Shown piece by piece: positions 39,858 to 47,909 of a stretch of 64,000 bases of DNA. The notes under the pieces are model-generated. The model saw only the letters and a program-made list of their open reading frames with translations. It made no database searches and had not been told where the DNA came from. Numbering within the stretch: the first letter of the stretch is position 1; each line of letters begins with the position of its first letter. This stretch comes from an uncultured Collinsella sp. (GTDB lineage: Bacteria > Actinomycetota > Coriobacteriia > Coriobacteriales > Coriobacteriaceae), in the NCBI GenBank assembly GCA_900541025.1, contig UQIL01000005.1, forward strand, positions 41,373 to 105,372, given 5' to 3'. Made by a program: the position numbers and the translations under genes.

Positions 39858-41927
39858 CTATCGAACCGAAGAATCGCCCGAAGCCGAAGAGGTATCGGGC
39901 TCGTCATAAATCACGCCGAGCACGTCGCGCACGACATGCATCGCGGTATCTGAGCCACCGCCGCCCTGCTCCAAGACGGTAGCGATGACATACTTGGGGT
40001 CATCGGCCGGTGCATAGGCGCAGAACCACGCGTATTCGTCCTCGCCGCTTTTCTCGCCCGTGCCCGACTTGCCGTATACCTGCGGCGTCAGGGTGCCAAA
40101 GTGAGCCGCCAGGGACGTCGATGCCGTGTAAATCACGTCGTGCATGCCGTTGCGAACAAGAGCCAAATCCGAATCGCTGTTGATCTTGGCCTCCAGGCGC
40201 TTCTTCTTGCCCTTGCCGTTGTACTTATAGGCATCGCCGTCGCCATCGCGCGACACGGCAGACAAAAACACGTGAGGCACGTACTGTTTGCCGCCGTTGG
40301 CAAGACCCATATAGGCACACGCCATCTGCAGGGGCGTCACCAGAATGTCGCCCTGACCGATGGCAATGTTGGTCATATCACCGGCATTCCACTTGCGGTC
40401 CTCGGCAGAGGCGTCGGTGAAGTACGACTCTTTCCACTCGGCATCGGGAATACGGCCCGCGCCCTCACTCGGCAGATCGATACCGCAGGTCTTGCCTAGA
40501 CCCCAGCGACGAAAGACCTCCTGAAGGCCCTCGGGATGTTGCTCGTCATAAAAGAACGCCTTGCCCATGTCGTAGAAGACGGGGTCGCACGAGTTGGCGA
40601 TTCCCGACTGCAGCGTCATGGTGCCGTGGCCGGAATGCAGCCAGCAGTACTTGCCCCACGACTTGCCCAGGCCCGTCCAATAGCCCGTGCAGTTGGTCGT
40701 CTGCCCCGACGTGTAGGTTCCAAACTCAAGACCGGCCAGTGCCGAGAGCGGCTTGATGGTCGAGGCCGACATGTACTGTCCGCTAATGGCGCGGTTGAGC
40801 AGCGGGTGCGAACCCTTGTCATCATTGAGCTCGGTCCACACGTCATTTGAGACGCCGCCGATAAAGACGGACGGATCGAACTTGGGCTGGCTCGCCATGC
40901 CCAGGATCTCGCCATTGTTGGGATCGAGACACACCACAGCGCCGTTGCCGGCATTGCTGTAGCCAGTGGTCTTGGCAAGCTCGATAGCGCTCGCCAGCGC
41001 CGTCTCACAGGCCTGTTGGATCTTAAGGTCGAGCGTGAGCTTAATGTCGGAGCCGGCCTTCGCGGGCACGGCGCCGGCCTGACCGGTCACATTGCCCGAG
41101 GCATCGACCTTGACGGTCTGCTCGCCACGAATACCCTGCAGCAGGTTTTCGTAGTAGCTCTCAACGCCCGCCTGGCCCACGATATCGCCCGACTGGTACG
41201 TAATCTTGCCAGCAGAAGCATCATCATCGCCAGAGGCTTTCTTATTCTGGGCCTCGAGCTGCTCGGAGGTAATGGTGCCGGTATAGCCCAAGATATGGCA
41301 TGCCGTCTCGCCGTATGGATACTGGCGCTCGGTACGCTCGGCAATCTTGACGCCCGGGAACTCGCCGGCGTGTTCCTTGATATAGGCAACCGTGGAGCGA
41401 CGGACGTCCGTCGCGATGGTATGCAGGCTCTGAGCGCCCTCTGTATTGTCCTGAATATTGCGAAGGACCGCCACATAAGGCATTCCAAGCACGTTGGCAA
41501 GATGGCGAACCAGAACCTCATCCTCGGCAAGGTCGCGGTAGGCCACGACAGCAAGTGAGGGACGGTTCTGGACAAGCGCCACGCCATTGCGGTCGAGGAT
41601 GCGGCCGCGCACAGCGGGTGTGGTAACGGTGCGAGTCTGATTACTATTGGCCTGCTTCTCGTAATAGTCCGACGAGACCATCTGCATGCCCCACAGCTTG
41701 ACGGCAAGTGCCGCAAACATCGCGCCCACACCCGTGGTGAGGATGGAAAAGCGGCCCTTAAAGGCGGTCGCCGCGGTATTGCCCTCGCCCTCGGTGGCGC
41801 GCGGGGCCGTTCCATGCTGTGTATCGTAGGTAAAACGGGAATCGCCTCGACGCATGATGACCAGCGCGACCACGATGGCCACAACCAGCACGATACCGGC
41901 GATAATAACCGTCAACTGGGAAGACAT
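39858..41927 (-). CDS. mrdA: Penicillin-binding protein 2 (elongation transpeptidase)
   Basis: 689 aa class B PBP. PBP dimer domain from VRGRILDRNGVALVQNRPSL; transpeptidase motifs: SxxK as SASTIKPLSALAG, SxD as IANSCDPVFYDMG, and KTG-type as YGKSGTGEKSGE. The N-terminus is unusual in having two hydrophobic segments, LTVIIAGIVLVVAIVVALVI (residues 4-23) and FSILTTGVGAMFAALAVKLW (about 59-78), with a 35-residue polar linker. It works with RodA in lateral wall synthesis. ATG 41927 is 13 bases after mreD. Confidence 0.94.
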   Translation of the reverse strand: MSSQLTVIIAGIVLVVAIVVALVIMRRGDSRFTYDTQHGTAPRATEGEGNTAATAFKGRFSILTTGVGAMFAALAVKLWGMQMVSSDYYEKQANSNQTRTVTTPAVRGRILDRNGVALVQNRPSLAVVAYRDLAEDEVLVRHLANVLGMPYVAVLRNIQDNTEGAQSLHTIATDVRRSTVAYIKEHAGEFPGVKIAERTERQYPYGETACHILGYTGTITSEQLEAQNKKASGDDDASAGKITYQSGDIVGQAGVESYYENLLQGIRGEQTVKVDASGNVTGQAGAVPAKAGSDIKLTLDLKIQQACETALASAIELAKTTGYSNAGNGAVVCLDPNNGEILGMASQPKFDPSVFIGGVSNDVWTELNDDKGSHPLLNRAISGQYMSASTIKPLSALAGLEFGTYTSGQTTNCTGYWTGLGKSWGKYCWLHSGHGTMTLQSGIANSCDPVFYDMGKAFFYDEQHPEGLQEVFRRWGLGKTCGIDLPSEGAGRIPDAEWKESYFTDASAEDRKWNAGDMTNIAIGQGDILVTPLQMACAYMGLANGGKQYVPHVFLSAVSRDGDGDAYKYNGKGKKKRLEAKINSDSDLALVRNGMHDVIYTASTSLAAHFGTLTPQVYGKSGTGEKSGEDEYAWFCAYAPADDPKYVIATVLEQGGGGSDTAMHVVRDVLGVIYDEPDTSSASGDSSVR

Positions 41928-41940
41928 CTACGGGCCTCCC

Positions 41941-42507
41941 CTATTTGAGCTTACGGGTCTTGGGCTTAAAGCGCATGCCCGTCTGGCGTCCGCCACGCGC
42001 GGAGAATCCATAGCCGGACTGCGGCACGACACCGGACATCAAAAACGGAATGGCAACCAGACCCGTCAGGATCGAGGACGGCAGCGCATGGCCGAAGATC
42101 GCCACGACAAAGCTCGTCTCCAAACCCATAAACAGCAAGATGATGCTGTAGATCACATTAATGACGAGCGCGAAGGCGCCCACAGTGACGCCGCGCGCAC
42201 TCGGGGTACCGCCCGTCTGACCGACGGCGCTGTGCACCAGGGCAAAAGAACCCACGGTCAGCAGGAGTGACATAACGCCCACCGGCACGGCAGCGGACAG
42301 GTCATAAAACAAGCCGCTGCAAAAACCGCACACGACGGCACGGGTCGGGTCGCCCGAGAACACGCTTAGGCACACCAGGATAATCATGAAGTTGACGCGA
42401 CCGCCCGCAATGGAGATCTGCGGTGCCAGGCCTGCCTGCAGCAGCACGCACACGATGGCGGCGATCACAAACGTACGGGAGCTCATCCCCTGCTCGTGTA
42501 GATCCAT
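41941..42507 (-). CDS. mreD: Rod shape-determining membrane protein MreD
   Basis: About 188 aa with five to six membrane segments (TFVIAAIVCVLLQAGLAPQI, FMIILVCLSVFSGDPTRAVV, GVMSLLLTVGSFALVHSAVG). The 'AVVCGFCSGLFYDLSAAVPV' stretch is the recognisable MreD part. The C-terminus is basic (GGRQTGMRFKPKTRKLK). ATG 42507 is preferred over ATG 42513 because AGGGGG then has proper spacing. Lies between mreC and mrdA as usual. Confidence 0.9.
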   Translation of the reverse strand: MDLHEQGMSSRTFVIAAIVCVLLQAGLAPQISIAGGRVNFMIILVCLSVFSGDPTRAVVCGFCSGLFYDLSAAVPVGVMSLLLTVGSFALVHSAVGQTGGTPSARGVTVGAFALVINVIYSIILLFMGLETSFVVAIFGHALPSSILTGLVAIPFLMSGVVPQSGYGFSARGGRQTGMRFKPKTRKLK

Positions 42508-42518
42508 GGACATGCCCC

Positions 42519-43517
42519 CTATTCGCTCGAGCCGGAATCGGTCGTCTCGGACGTGTCGGAACTGTCATCCGAGCTCTCGTCCTTCGTCTTGGTCGCAGCG
42601 TCGCGCGACGTTCCCTGCGGCGTGCTATTAGCGGTGCTCACGTCCTCATCCGAAGCCGACTGTTCGTCGGTCAGCGAGGTAATGACCAGCACTTCCTCGT
42701 TGTTCTCGGCCGTGGTCTGAGCGCGCACCACAATGGTGTAGTACACGTCGTTTGCCGATTTCTCAACCGACGAGACGGTGCCAAGCGGTAGACCCTTGGG
42801 GAACACGCCGCCGATACCCGAGGTCACGATGATGTCGCCAACCTTAACATCGGAGTCGACGCTCACGTACTCAAGACGCAGCGTGCCGTCAGCCTGACCC
42901 TGCAGCATACCCTGGGCGCGCGTGTCCTGCACCATGGCGGATACACCGGAGTTCTCGTCGCCAATAAGGCGCACGGTAGAGGTCTTGGCCGATACCTCGA
43001 TAATCTGGCCAATAACACCGGCAGAACTCGTCACGGGCATGTTGATGGTAAGGCCGTCGGCAGAGCCCTTGTCGATGGTAACGGTCGAGGTCCAGGCATC
43101 GCCGGAGGCACCAACGATACGAGCTGCGGTCGATTTGAGGTTGTAGGTCGACTGCAGGCCGACCAGCCCCTCCAGACGCTCGGCGGTCTTTTGAGCCTCG
43201 GAGAGCTCAGCAACTTTAGAGGTCAGTTCCTCGTTTTGCTTCTTGAGCTCGTCGAGCGTGTCCTGCGACGCCGTAAGGTTAGAGAACACGTTGCCGATCG
43301 CATTGAAAGGAGCCGCCACGGCCGAGCCCACGAAGCGCACCGGCGAGGTAATCGTCGTTACGCCCGAACGCACGGCATGAATCGGTCCTGCCTCGCCCTC
43401 GCGGATGTAAAACGTGAGCAGCAACACCGAAATCAGGCTGAAAACAATCAACGGGCGCATACCCGTTGATTGTCGCTTGGTATTCAGATTTGTGGAGAAA
43501 CCCGAAGATCGTGCCAA
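42519..43517 (-). CDS. mreC: Rod shape-determining protein MreC
   Basis: 332 aa. One N-terminal membrane segment (PLIVFSLISVLLLTFYI), a coiled coil (LDELKKQNEELTSKVAELSE), then the MreC double beta-barrel: ARIVGASGDAWTSTVTIDKG, NMPVTSSAGVIGQIIEVSAK, VGDIIVTSGIGGVFPKGLPL. The C-terminal 55 residues are a Ser/Asp/Thr-rich tail, likely disordered and outside the membrane. Start TTG 43517 after AAAGGTGG. Confidence 0.94.
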   Translation of the reverse strand: MARSSGFSTNLNTKRQSTGMRPLIVFSLISVLLLTFYIREGEAGPIHAVRSGVTTITSPVRFVGSAVAAPFNAIGNVFSNLTASQDTLDELKKQNEELTSKVAELSEAQKTAERLEGLVGLQSTYNLKSTAARIVGASGDAWTSTVTIDKGSADGLTINMPVTSSAGVIGQIIEVSAKTSTVRLIGDENSGVSAMVQDTRAQGMLQGQADGTLRLEYVSVDSDVKVGDIIVTSGIGGVFPKGLPLGTVSSVEKSANDVYYTIVVRAQTTAENNEEVLVITSLTDEQSASDEDVSTANSTPQGTSRDAATKTKDESSDDSSDTSETTDSGSSE

Positions 43518-43538
43518 ATGGAATCCACCTTTTGGAAA

Positions 43539-44582
43539 TTAAGCATTGGTCTGGACGAAGCCGCCATCAAACGCATTGGCCTCGAGCACGCGGGCACAGC
43601 CGTTAACGACGTTATCGAGCGCCGTGGGGCTGACGTTGACCGAAACGCCGGTCTCATCGCGCAGGCGCACGTCGAGACCGCGCAGCAGCGCGCCGCCACC
43701 AGTCAGCAAAATGCCGTAGTACATAAGGTCCGAGGCAAGATCGGGCGGCGTGGCATCGAGGGCGTCCTTAACGGCCTTGGCCATCTCGTCGAGCGGCTTG
43801 TTGAGCGCGCGACGAATCTCCTCGCTCTCGATGCGCACGGTCTTGGGCAGACCGGTGATCACGTCGCGGCCGTTGACCTCGACATCGAGCTCGTCCTTGA
43901 GCGGCACGGCGGAGCCGACCTTGATCTTGATGTCCTCTGCCGTACGCTCGCCGATGGCCAGGTTATAGGCATCACGAACGTGCGTGAGGATGGCCTGATC
44001 GAACTCGTCGCCGGCAATACGGATGGACTGCGAGACGACGATGCCGCCCATAGCGATAACGGCAACCTCGGTGGTACCGCCACCGATGTCGATGACCATG
44101 GAGCCGGTGGGCTCCTCGACAGGCAGGTCGGCGCCGATAGCAGCAGCCATGGGCTCCTCGATCAGGTAGGCCTGGCGAGCGCCGGCCTGGATCGTAGCCT
44201 CAAAGACGGCACGCTTCTCGACCGACGTGACGCCGGAGGGAACGCAAACGACAACGCGCGGACGCGGGGTCCACGGATAGCGCTTCTCGGAAGCCTTGTC
44301 GATAAAGTAGCGAAGCATGGCCTCGGTAACATCGAAGTCGGCGATGACGCCGTCCTTCAGGGGACGAACGGCCACGATGTTGCCGGGCGTACGGCCGAGC
44401 ATGCGCTTTGCCTCGATACCGACCGCCAGGATGCGCTCGTCGTTCTTGTCGATGGCGACAACAGAGGGCTCGCGAATGACAATGCCCTTGCCGCGCACGG
44501 AGACAAGCGTATTTGCGGTGCCGAGGTCGATGGCAAGATCGCCCGCATAGCTACCGAAGAACATATCCATCAAAGAAAACAA
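43539..44582 (-). CDS. mreB: Actin-like cell-shape protein MreB
   Basis: 347 aa. Phosphate-1 motif AGDLAIDLGTANTLV, EPSVVAIDKN, phosphate-2 GSMVIDIGGGTTEVAVIAMG, adenosine motif ILLTGGGALLRGLD. Filaments direct the RodA-PBP2 machinery. The start is TTG 44582, five bases after AGGAG; ATG 44570 and 44564 are alternatives. First gene of the mreB-mreC-mreD-mrdA-rodA unit; no clear promoter was found in 44583-44697, which contains a hairpin. Confidence 0.96.
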   Translation of the reverse strand: MFSLMDMFFGSYAGDLAIDLGTANTLVSVRGKGIVIREPSVVAIDKNDERILAVGIEAKRMLGRTPGNIVAVRPLKDGVIADFDVTEAMLRYFIDKASEKRYPWTPRPRVVVCVPSGVTSVEKRAVFEATIQAGARQAYLIEEPMAAAIGADLPVEEPTGSMVIDIGGGTTEVAVIAMGGIVVSQSIRIAGDEFDQAILTHVRDAYNLAIGERTAEDIKIKVGSAVPLKDELDVEVNGRDVITGLPKTVRIESEEIRRALNKPLDEMAKAVKDALDATPPDLASDLMYYGILLTGGGALLRGLDVRLRDETGVSVNVSPTALDNVVNGCARVLEANAFDGGFVQTNA

Positions 44583-44642
44583 CGCAACTCCTGATGTGTT
44601 GGATGATTGCTGGAAAACTACTAGCTCATGATACTAGCGCAA

Positions 44643-44675
44643 GCCCGGCACCTCACTTGCGGTGAAGCGCCGGGC
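44643..44675 (-). terminator. Hairpin between TPR gene and mreB
   Basis: GCCCGGC...GCCGGGC outer stem with an inner TTCAC/GTGA arm. No long T-run on either side, so termination would be partial; it probably separates the TPR gene from mreB. Confidence 0.45.
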
Positions 44676-44697
44676 AAAGCTAAATCCCATAAGGTCA

Positions 44698-46002
44698 CTA
44701 CTGGTTGTCAGCAGCCGAGAAATCCATATCGAGCGAGGAAACGGCCCAGCCGATATGATTGTCGGAGCGCACGAATTTGACGGTGTACTCCTGCTCGCCG
44801 CCCTTGGACAGCGATGCCTTCACCTTAGCGGTCGTCTCGGTCATGGACTGATCCATGCCCTCGACGGACACGGTGGCGCCCTGCGGAATCGAGGAGATGA
44901 TCATCGACTTGGCGTCCTCGGACAGGCTCGAGGCCAGGCAAGACTCGGCCTTTGCGGTGTCACCGTCGCCGGCAGCCTGGAACAGATCGGTGATAACCGA
45001 CTCCTGCGAGGGGAAGCCAAAGCCGCGCGTGTAGGCAAAGCCCAGACCGCCCGCAGCAATCAAAATGAGCAGAAGCAGCACGATGAAGACTTTGAGACCC
45101 GTGTGGCGATGGCGACGACGGACCTTGGCCTGCTTACGATCCTGACGGTCCTGCTGGACCATCTCGGACTCTGACAGTGTAAAGAAGCCGGTGTCCGAGG
45201 GATCGGGCATAAACTGACCGGTCGCGCCCGTAGGATCGAGCGGATCGACGGCAGGAGCGTCCATCGCAGGCGCCGGAGCCGTGGCCATAGCCGTCTGGGC
45301 AGACAGCGCGGCAAGCGAATCGTGCACGCGGGCAAGCTCATCGGCCTGCTCGGAGGTAAGCTGGTAGATGCCATCGGCAGTAGCGGCGTTAAAGGCGTCG
45401 AGTGCGTCGGAGGGACGGCCGGCGGCAGAAAGCGCCTGACCCATGCCGGCGTTGAGCGCGCGCGTGTCGTCACGGGGACCGGCAAAGTCGATAGCCGTAC
45501 GGTAGGTCTCCACGGCATCCGCCGGACGGCCGAGCTTGATGAAGCAACGACCGAGCTCGCCGAGTGCGGCGGCAGGAGCCGGATTGGCGCCGTCGATGGC
45601 AGCCTGACGGAAGGCAGTACCTGCGTTGGCATAATCGCCCGACTGGAACAGCGCATTGCCCAGGCCCAGATAGGCCTTGAACGGCGTGGCATAGGAAGCA
45701 TCCTGCGTAGCAGCAGAGAACGCCTGGGCGGCCGTCGTGTAGTCGCCCACGGCGGCGAGCGCCTTGCCGCGGTTGGTGAGCAGCGCGCCGCGCTTGCCGT
45801 AGGTGCCGTCGTTGAGGGCGGCAGCATAAGCCTCGGCGGCCTCGGCATACATGCCCAGGTGCATCAAGGCGTTGCCACGAAGGTGATCGGCCTCGCCCAT
45901 AATCTCATCGGGAGTCTTTGCCGCCCCAAGCATCTGGGCTGCAGCGGAAAAATCACCCGCGCGGTAAGCGGCGCGGCCCTGTTGGATCAGCTGGCTATTC
46001 AA
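44698..46002 (-). CDS. TPR-repeat protein with one membrane anchor
   Basis: 434 aa. Residues 1-230 hold about six TPR-like repeats (ADHLRGNALMHLGMYAEAAE, AYLGLGNALFQSGDYANAGT, GELGRCFIKLGRPADAVETY). A Pro/Ala/Asp linker is followed by a basic stretch RQDRKQAKVRRRHRHTG and a single membrane segment VFIVLLLLILIAAGGLGFAY. The outer 110 residues (ESVITDLFQAAGDGDTAKAE...) resemble a DUF4878/lumazine-type NTF2 fold. Cytosolic repeats plus outer domain suggest an envelope-linked scaffold; not identified further. Start TTG 46002 after AAGGGGA; 11 bases after the cyclophilin. Confidence 0.75.
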   Translation of the reverse strand: MNSQLIQQGRAAYRAGDFSAAAQMLGAAKTPDEIMGEADHLRGNALMHLGMYAEAAEAYAAALNDGTYGKRGALLTNRGKALAAVGDYTTAAQAFSAATQDASYATPFKAYLGLGNALFQSGDYANAGTAFRQAAIDGANPAPAAALGELGRCFIKLGRPADAVETYRTAIDFAGPRDDTRALNAGMGQALSAAGRPSDALDAFNAATADGIYQLTSEQADELARVHDSLAALSAQTAMATAPAPAMDAPAVDPLDPTGATGQFMPDPSDTGFFTLSESEMVQQDRQDRKQAKVRRRHRHTGLKVFIVLLLLILIAAGGLGFAYTRGFGFPSQESVITDLFQAAGDGDTAKAESCLASSLSEDAKSMIISSIPQGATVSVEGMDQSMTETTAKVKASLSKGGEQEYTVKFVRSDNHIGWAVSSLDMDFSAADNQ

Positions 46003-46013
46003 GGAAGTCCCCT

Positions 46014-46556
46014 TTACTCGTGAACAATCTCGACATGGACGATCTCGTCGCCGGCACGCAGCTGCGAAATCACATCGAGACCCTCGACCGTGGTACCAAA
46101 GACGGTGTAACCGGAATCGAGGTTATGCTGGGCACCCAGGCAGAAGTAGAACTGCGAACCCGCGGAATCGGGGTCCATGGAGCGTGCCATGGCAAGGGCA
46201 CCATCGACATGGCTGTTGCGCGGATTGGTGGCAAACTCGCCCTTGATGCAGTAGCCGGGACCACCGGTACCGGGCATGCCGTCAGGGCCCTCAAGACCGG
46301 CAGCGACGTCGGCGCCGGACATATCGCGGGTATTGGGGTCGCCGCCCTGGATGACAAAACCGGGCACATAGCGATGGAACTTAAGGCCATCATAGAAGCC
46401 CATCGTGGAAAGCTCGCAGAAGTTTGCGACATGAATGGGAGCGCCCTCGCCGTCAAACTTGACCTTGATGGTACCCTTCGACGTCTCGATAACGGCGCAC
46501 TCGTCGCCGGCAAGCTGATACTCGGGCGTGTAGAGCTCTTTCTTAAAACCAAACAT
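46014..46556 (-). CDS. Peptidyl-prolyl cis-trans isomerase, cyclophilin type
   Basis: 180 aa with no signal peptide. Cyclophilin core: ETSKGTIKVKFDGEGAPIHV, FYDGLKFHRYVPGFVIQGGD (catalytic Arg in FHR), GYCIKGEF, GALAMARSMDPDSAGSQFYF, and GYTVFGTTVEGLDV. Cytosolic proline isomerase. ATG 46556 with AAGGAA upstream, and a promoter 40-70 bases before. Confidence 0.95.
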   Translation of the reverse strand: MFGFKKELYTPEYQLAGDECAVIETSKGTIKVKFDGEGAPIHVANFCELSTMGFYDGLKFHRYVPGFVIQGGDPNTRDMSGADVAAGLEGPDGMPGTGGPGYCIKGEFATNPRNSHVDGALAMARSMDPDSAGSQFYFCLGAQHNLDSGYTVFGTTVEGLDVISQLRAGDEIVHVEIVHE

Positions 46557-46595
46557 GTGGTTCCTTCCTCGTGCGTTTAAAGCATATTTGTACGA

Positions 46596-46625
46596 ATTGT
46601 AGCAATAAGCATGCGCTTACATCAA
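46596..46625 (-). promoter_or_regulatory. Promoter of the cyclophilin gene
   Basis: Minus strand: -35 TTGATG (46620-46625), 18-base spacer, -10 TACAAT (46596-46601). Confidence 0.6.
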
Positions 46626-46657
46626 TTGCGCACGTAGGTTATGCCGACTATGGCGAA

Positions 46658-47806
46658 CTAATTTTGGGAACGCTGCTGCGGCTTCCAGGAGCCCACATTG
46701 GCGTCGTACTGGTTCAGCGCGCTGTTGCCGCCCTGTGCGATGGGCGCCAGGATCTCGCTTTGGTGGGAACTCATCGACTCGCCATCGGGAATGGCCAGCG
46801 AGATATCCCAGCTCTGGCAGATCACGTCGACACGCTCGTACATCCACTCGGCAAGCTGCTTTAAGTGGGCGATGTCGTCCGCATAGACCGTATCGTCCTG
46901 ATACTTAAGGTTGTTAAGCTCATCTTGCGTCTTTTTGATCTGGTCGCGCAGGGCGTAGGCACTCTGCGACAGCTCCTGGCGGGTGGACAGCGGCGTTCGG
47001 AGATAGCCGTTGTTAAAGGAATCGATGACCTCGCCGATCTGGTCCTCATCACCGTAGGACACGATGGTCTGATACAGACCGTCGAGTCTGGTATAGAGCT
47101 GATCATCGGTGAGCACGGTTTCTTCCTGGACCACCTCGGCAGAATCGTCCTGCTTGGTATCGTCCTCAGTCGCCTCGCCCTTTTGGCGCGTGGGGAAGGT
47201 CGTCTGCGCAGCCTGGCCAAACTGGTCGTAGAAGGCAGGCATGACACCCATGGGATCGGTCGTCACGAACCAATAGGCACCGCCGCAAAGGACGGCAAGG
47301 ACCGCGATGACGATGAGCGGCTTGGGGATATGACGCTTGTGCTTGTGATAGGCGTCCTCGTCGGGATGCACCTTGCGCTTGGGTTTTTGAGCATCGTCAT
47401 GCAAGGAAACCGACGTGGGAATATCGACCTTGGGGATACCGAAATCCTTATCGAAAGCCGGCAGCACGCAGGTCTCATTGGGGTCGGCGGCGTCCGAAAG
47501 CACCGCAGCGGCAGAGGCCGGCGCATGCGGCACCTCGGTATTGATCTGCTCTTGCGTTAGGCGCGGAAAACCCGCCGTGCGGCCCGCAGCCAAGTCGGAT
47601 GCGGCCGCGTCCTCGGAGAGGATACCCGGAGCGGGGCGTCCGCATTTGGGGCACGTACGATCATGCGGAGAAAGACGGGCACCGCAGCCCTCACAGAACA
47701 CGAACTCGGTGTGCTCGGGGCCATCGCCCGGACCCACATAGGCGTTGCAGTAGGGGCAGAACAAGGCGCCGTCCTCGATAGTCTTAAGGCAATGCGGGCA
47801 GATCAC
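46658..47806 (-). CDS. Double zinc-ribbon protein with one membrane segment
   Basis: 382 aa. Starts at GTG 47806 (VICPHCLKTIEDGALFCPYC) six bases after AGAGG. Two zinc ribbons: CPHC...CPYC and CEGCGARLSPHDRTCPKCGR. A long acidic linker leads to a basic stretch (KHKRHIPKP) and one membrane segment LIVIAVLAVLCGGAYWFV. The outer part, about 190 residues, is helical (QLYTRLDGLYQTIVSYGDED, LRDQIKKTQDELNNLKYQDD). Function unknown; the ribbon-linker-TM-helical plan parallels the neighbouring TPR protein. Confidence 0.75.
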   Translation of the reverse strand: MICPHCLKTIEDGALFCPYCNAYVGPGDGPEHTEFVFCEGCGARLSPHDRTCPKCGRPAPGILSEDAAASDLAAGRTAGFPRLTQEQINTEVPHAPASAAAVLSDAADPNETCVLPAFDKDFGIPKVDIPTSVSLHDDAQKPKRKVHPDEDAYHKHKRHIPKPLIVIAVLAVLCGGAYWFVTTDPMGVMPAFYDQFGQAAQTTFPTRQKGEATEDDTKQDDSAEVVQEETVLTDDQLYTRLDGLYQTIVSYGDEDQIGEVIDSFNNGYLRTPLSTRQELSQSAYALRDQIKKTQDELNNLKYQDDTVYADDIAHLKQLAEWMYERVDVICQSWDISLAIPDGESMSSHQSEILAPIAQGGNSALNQYDANVGSWKPQQRSQN

Positions 47807-47909
47807 GGCATCCTCTTTTCTAAGCAATTCAAACAATCGAGGTTAGAGCATAACATCGCCACGGCCCCACAGGAGCAAGGCACCAATTCAACATCGCCAA
47901 GGCGCGTAC

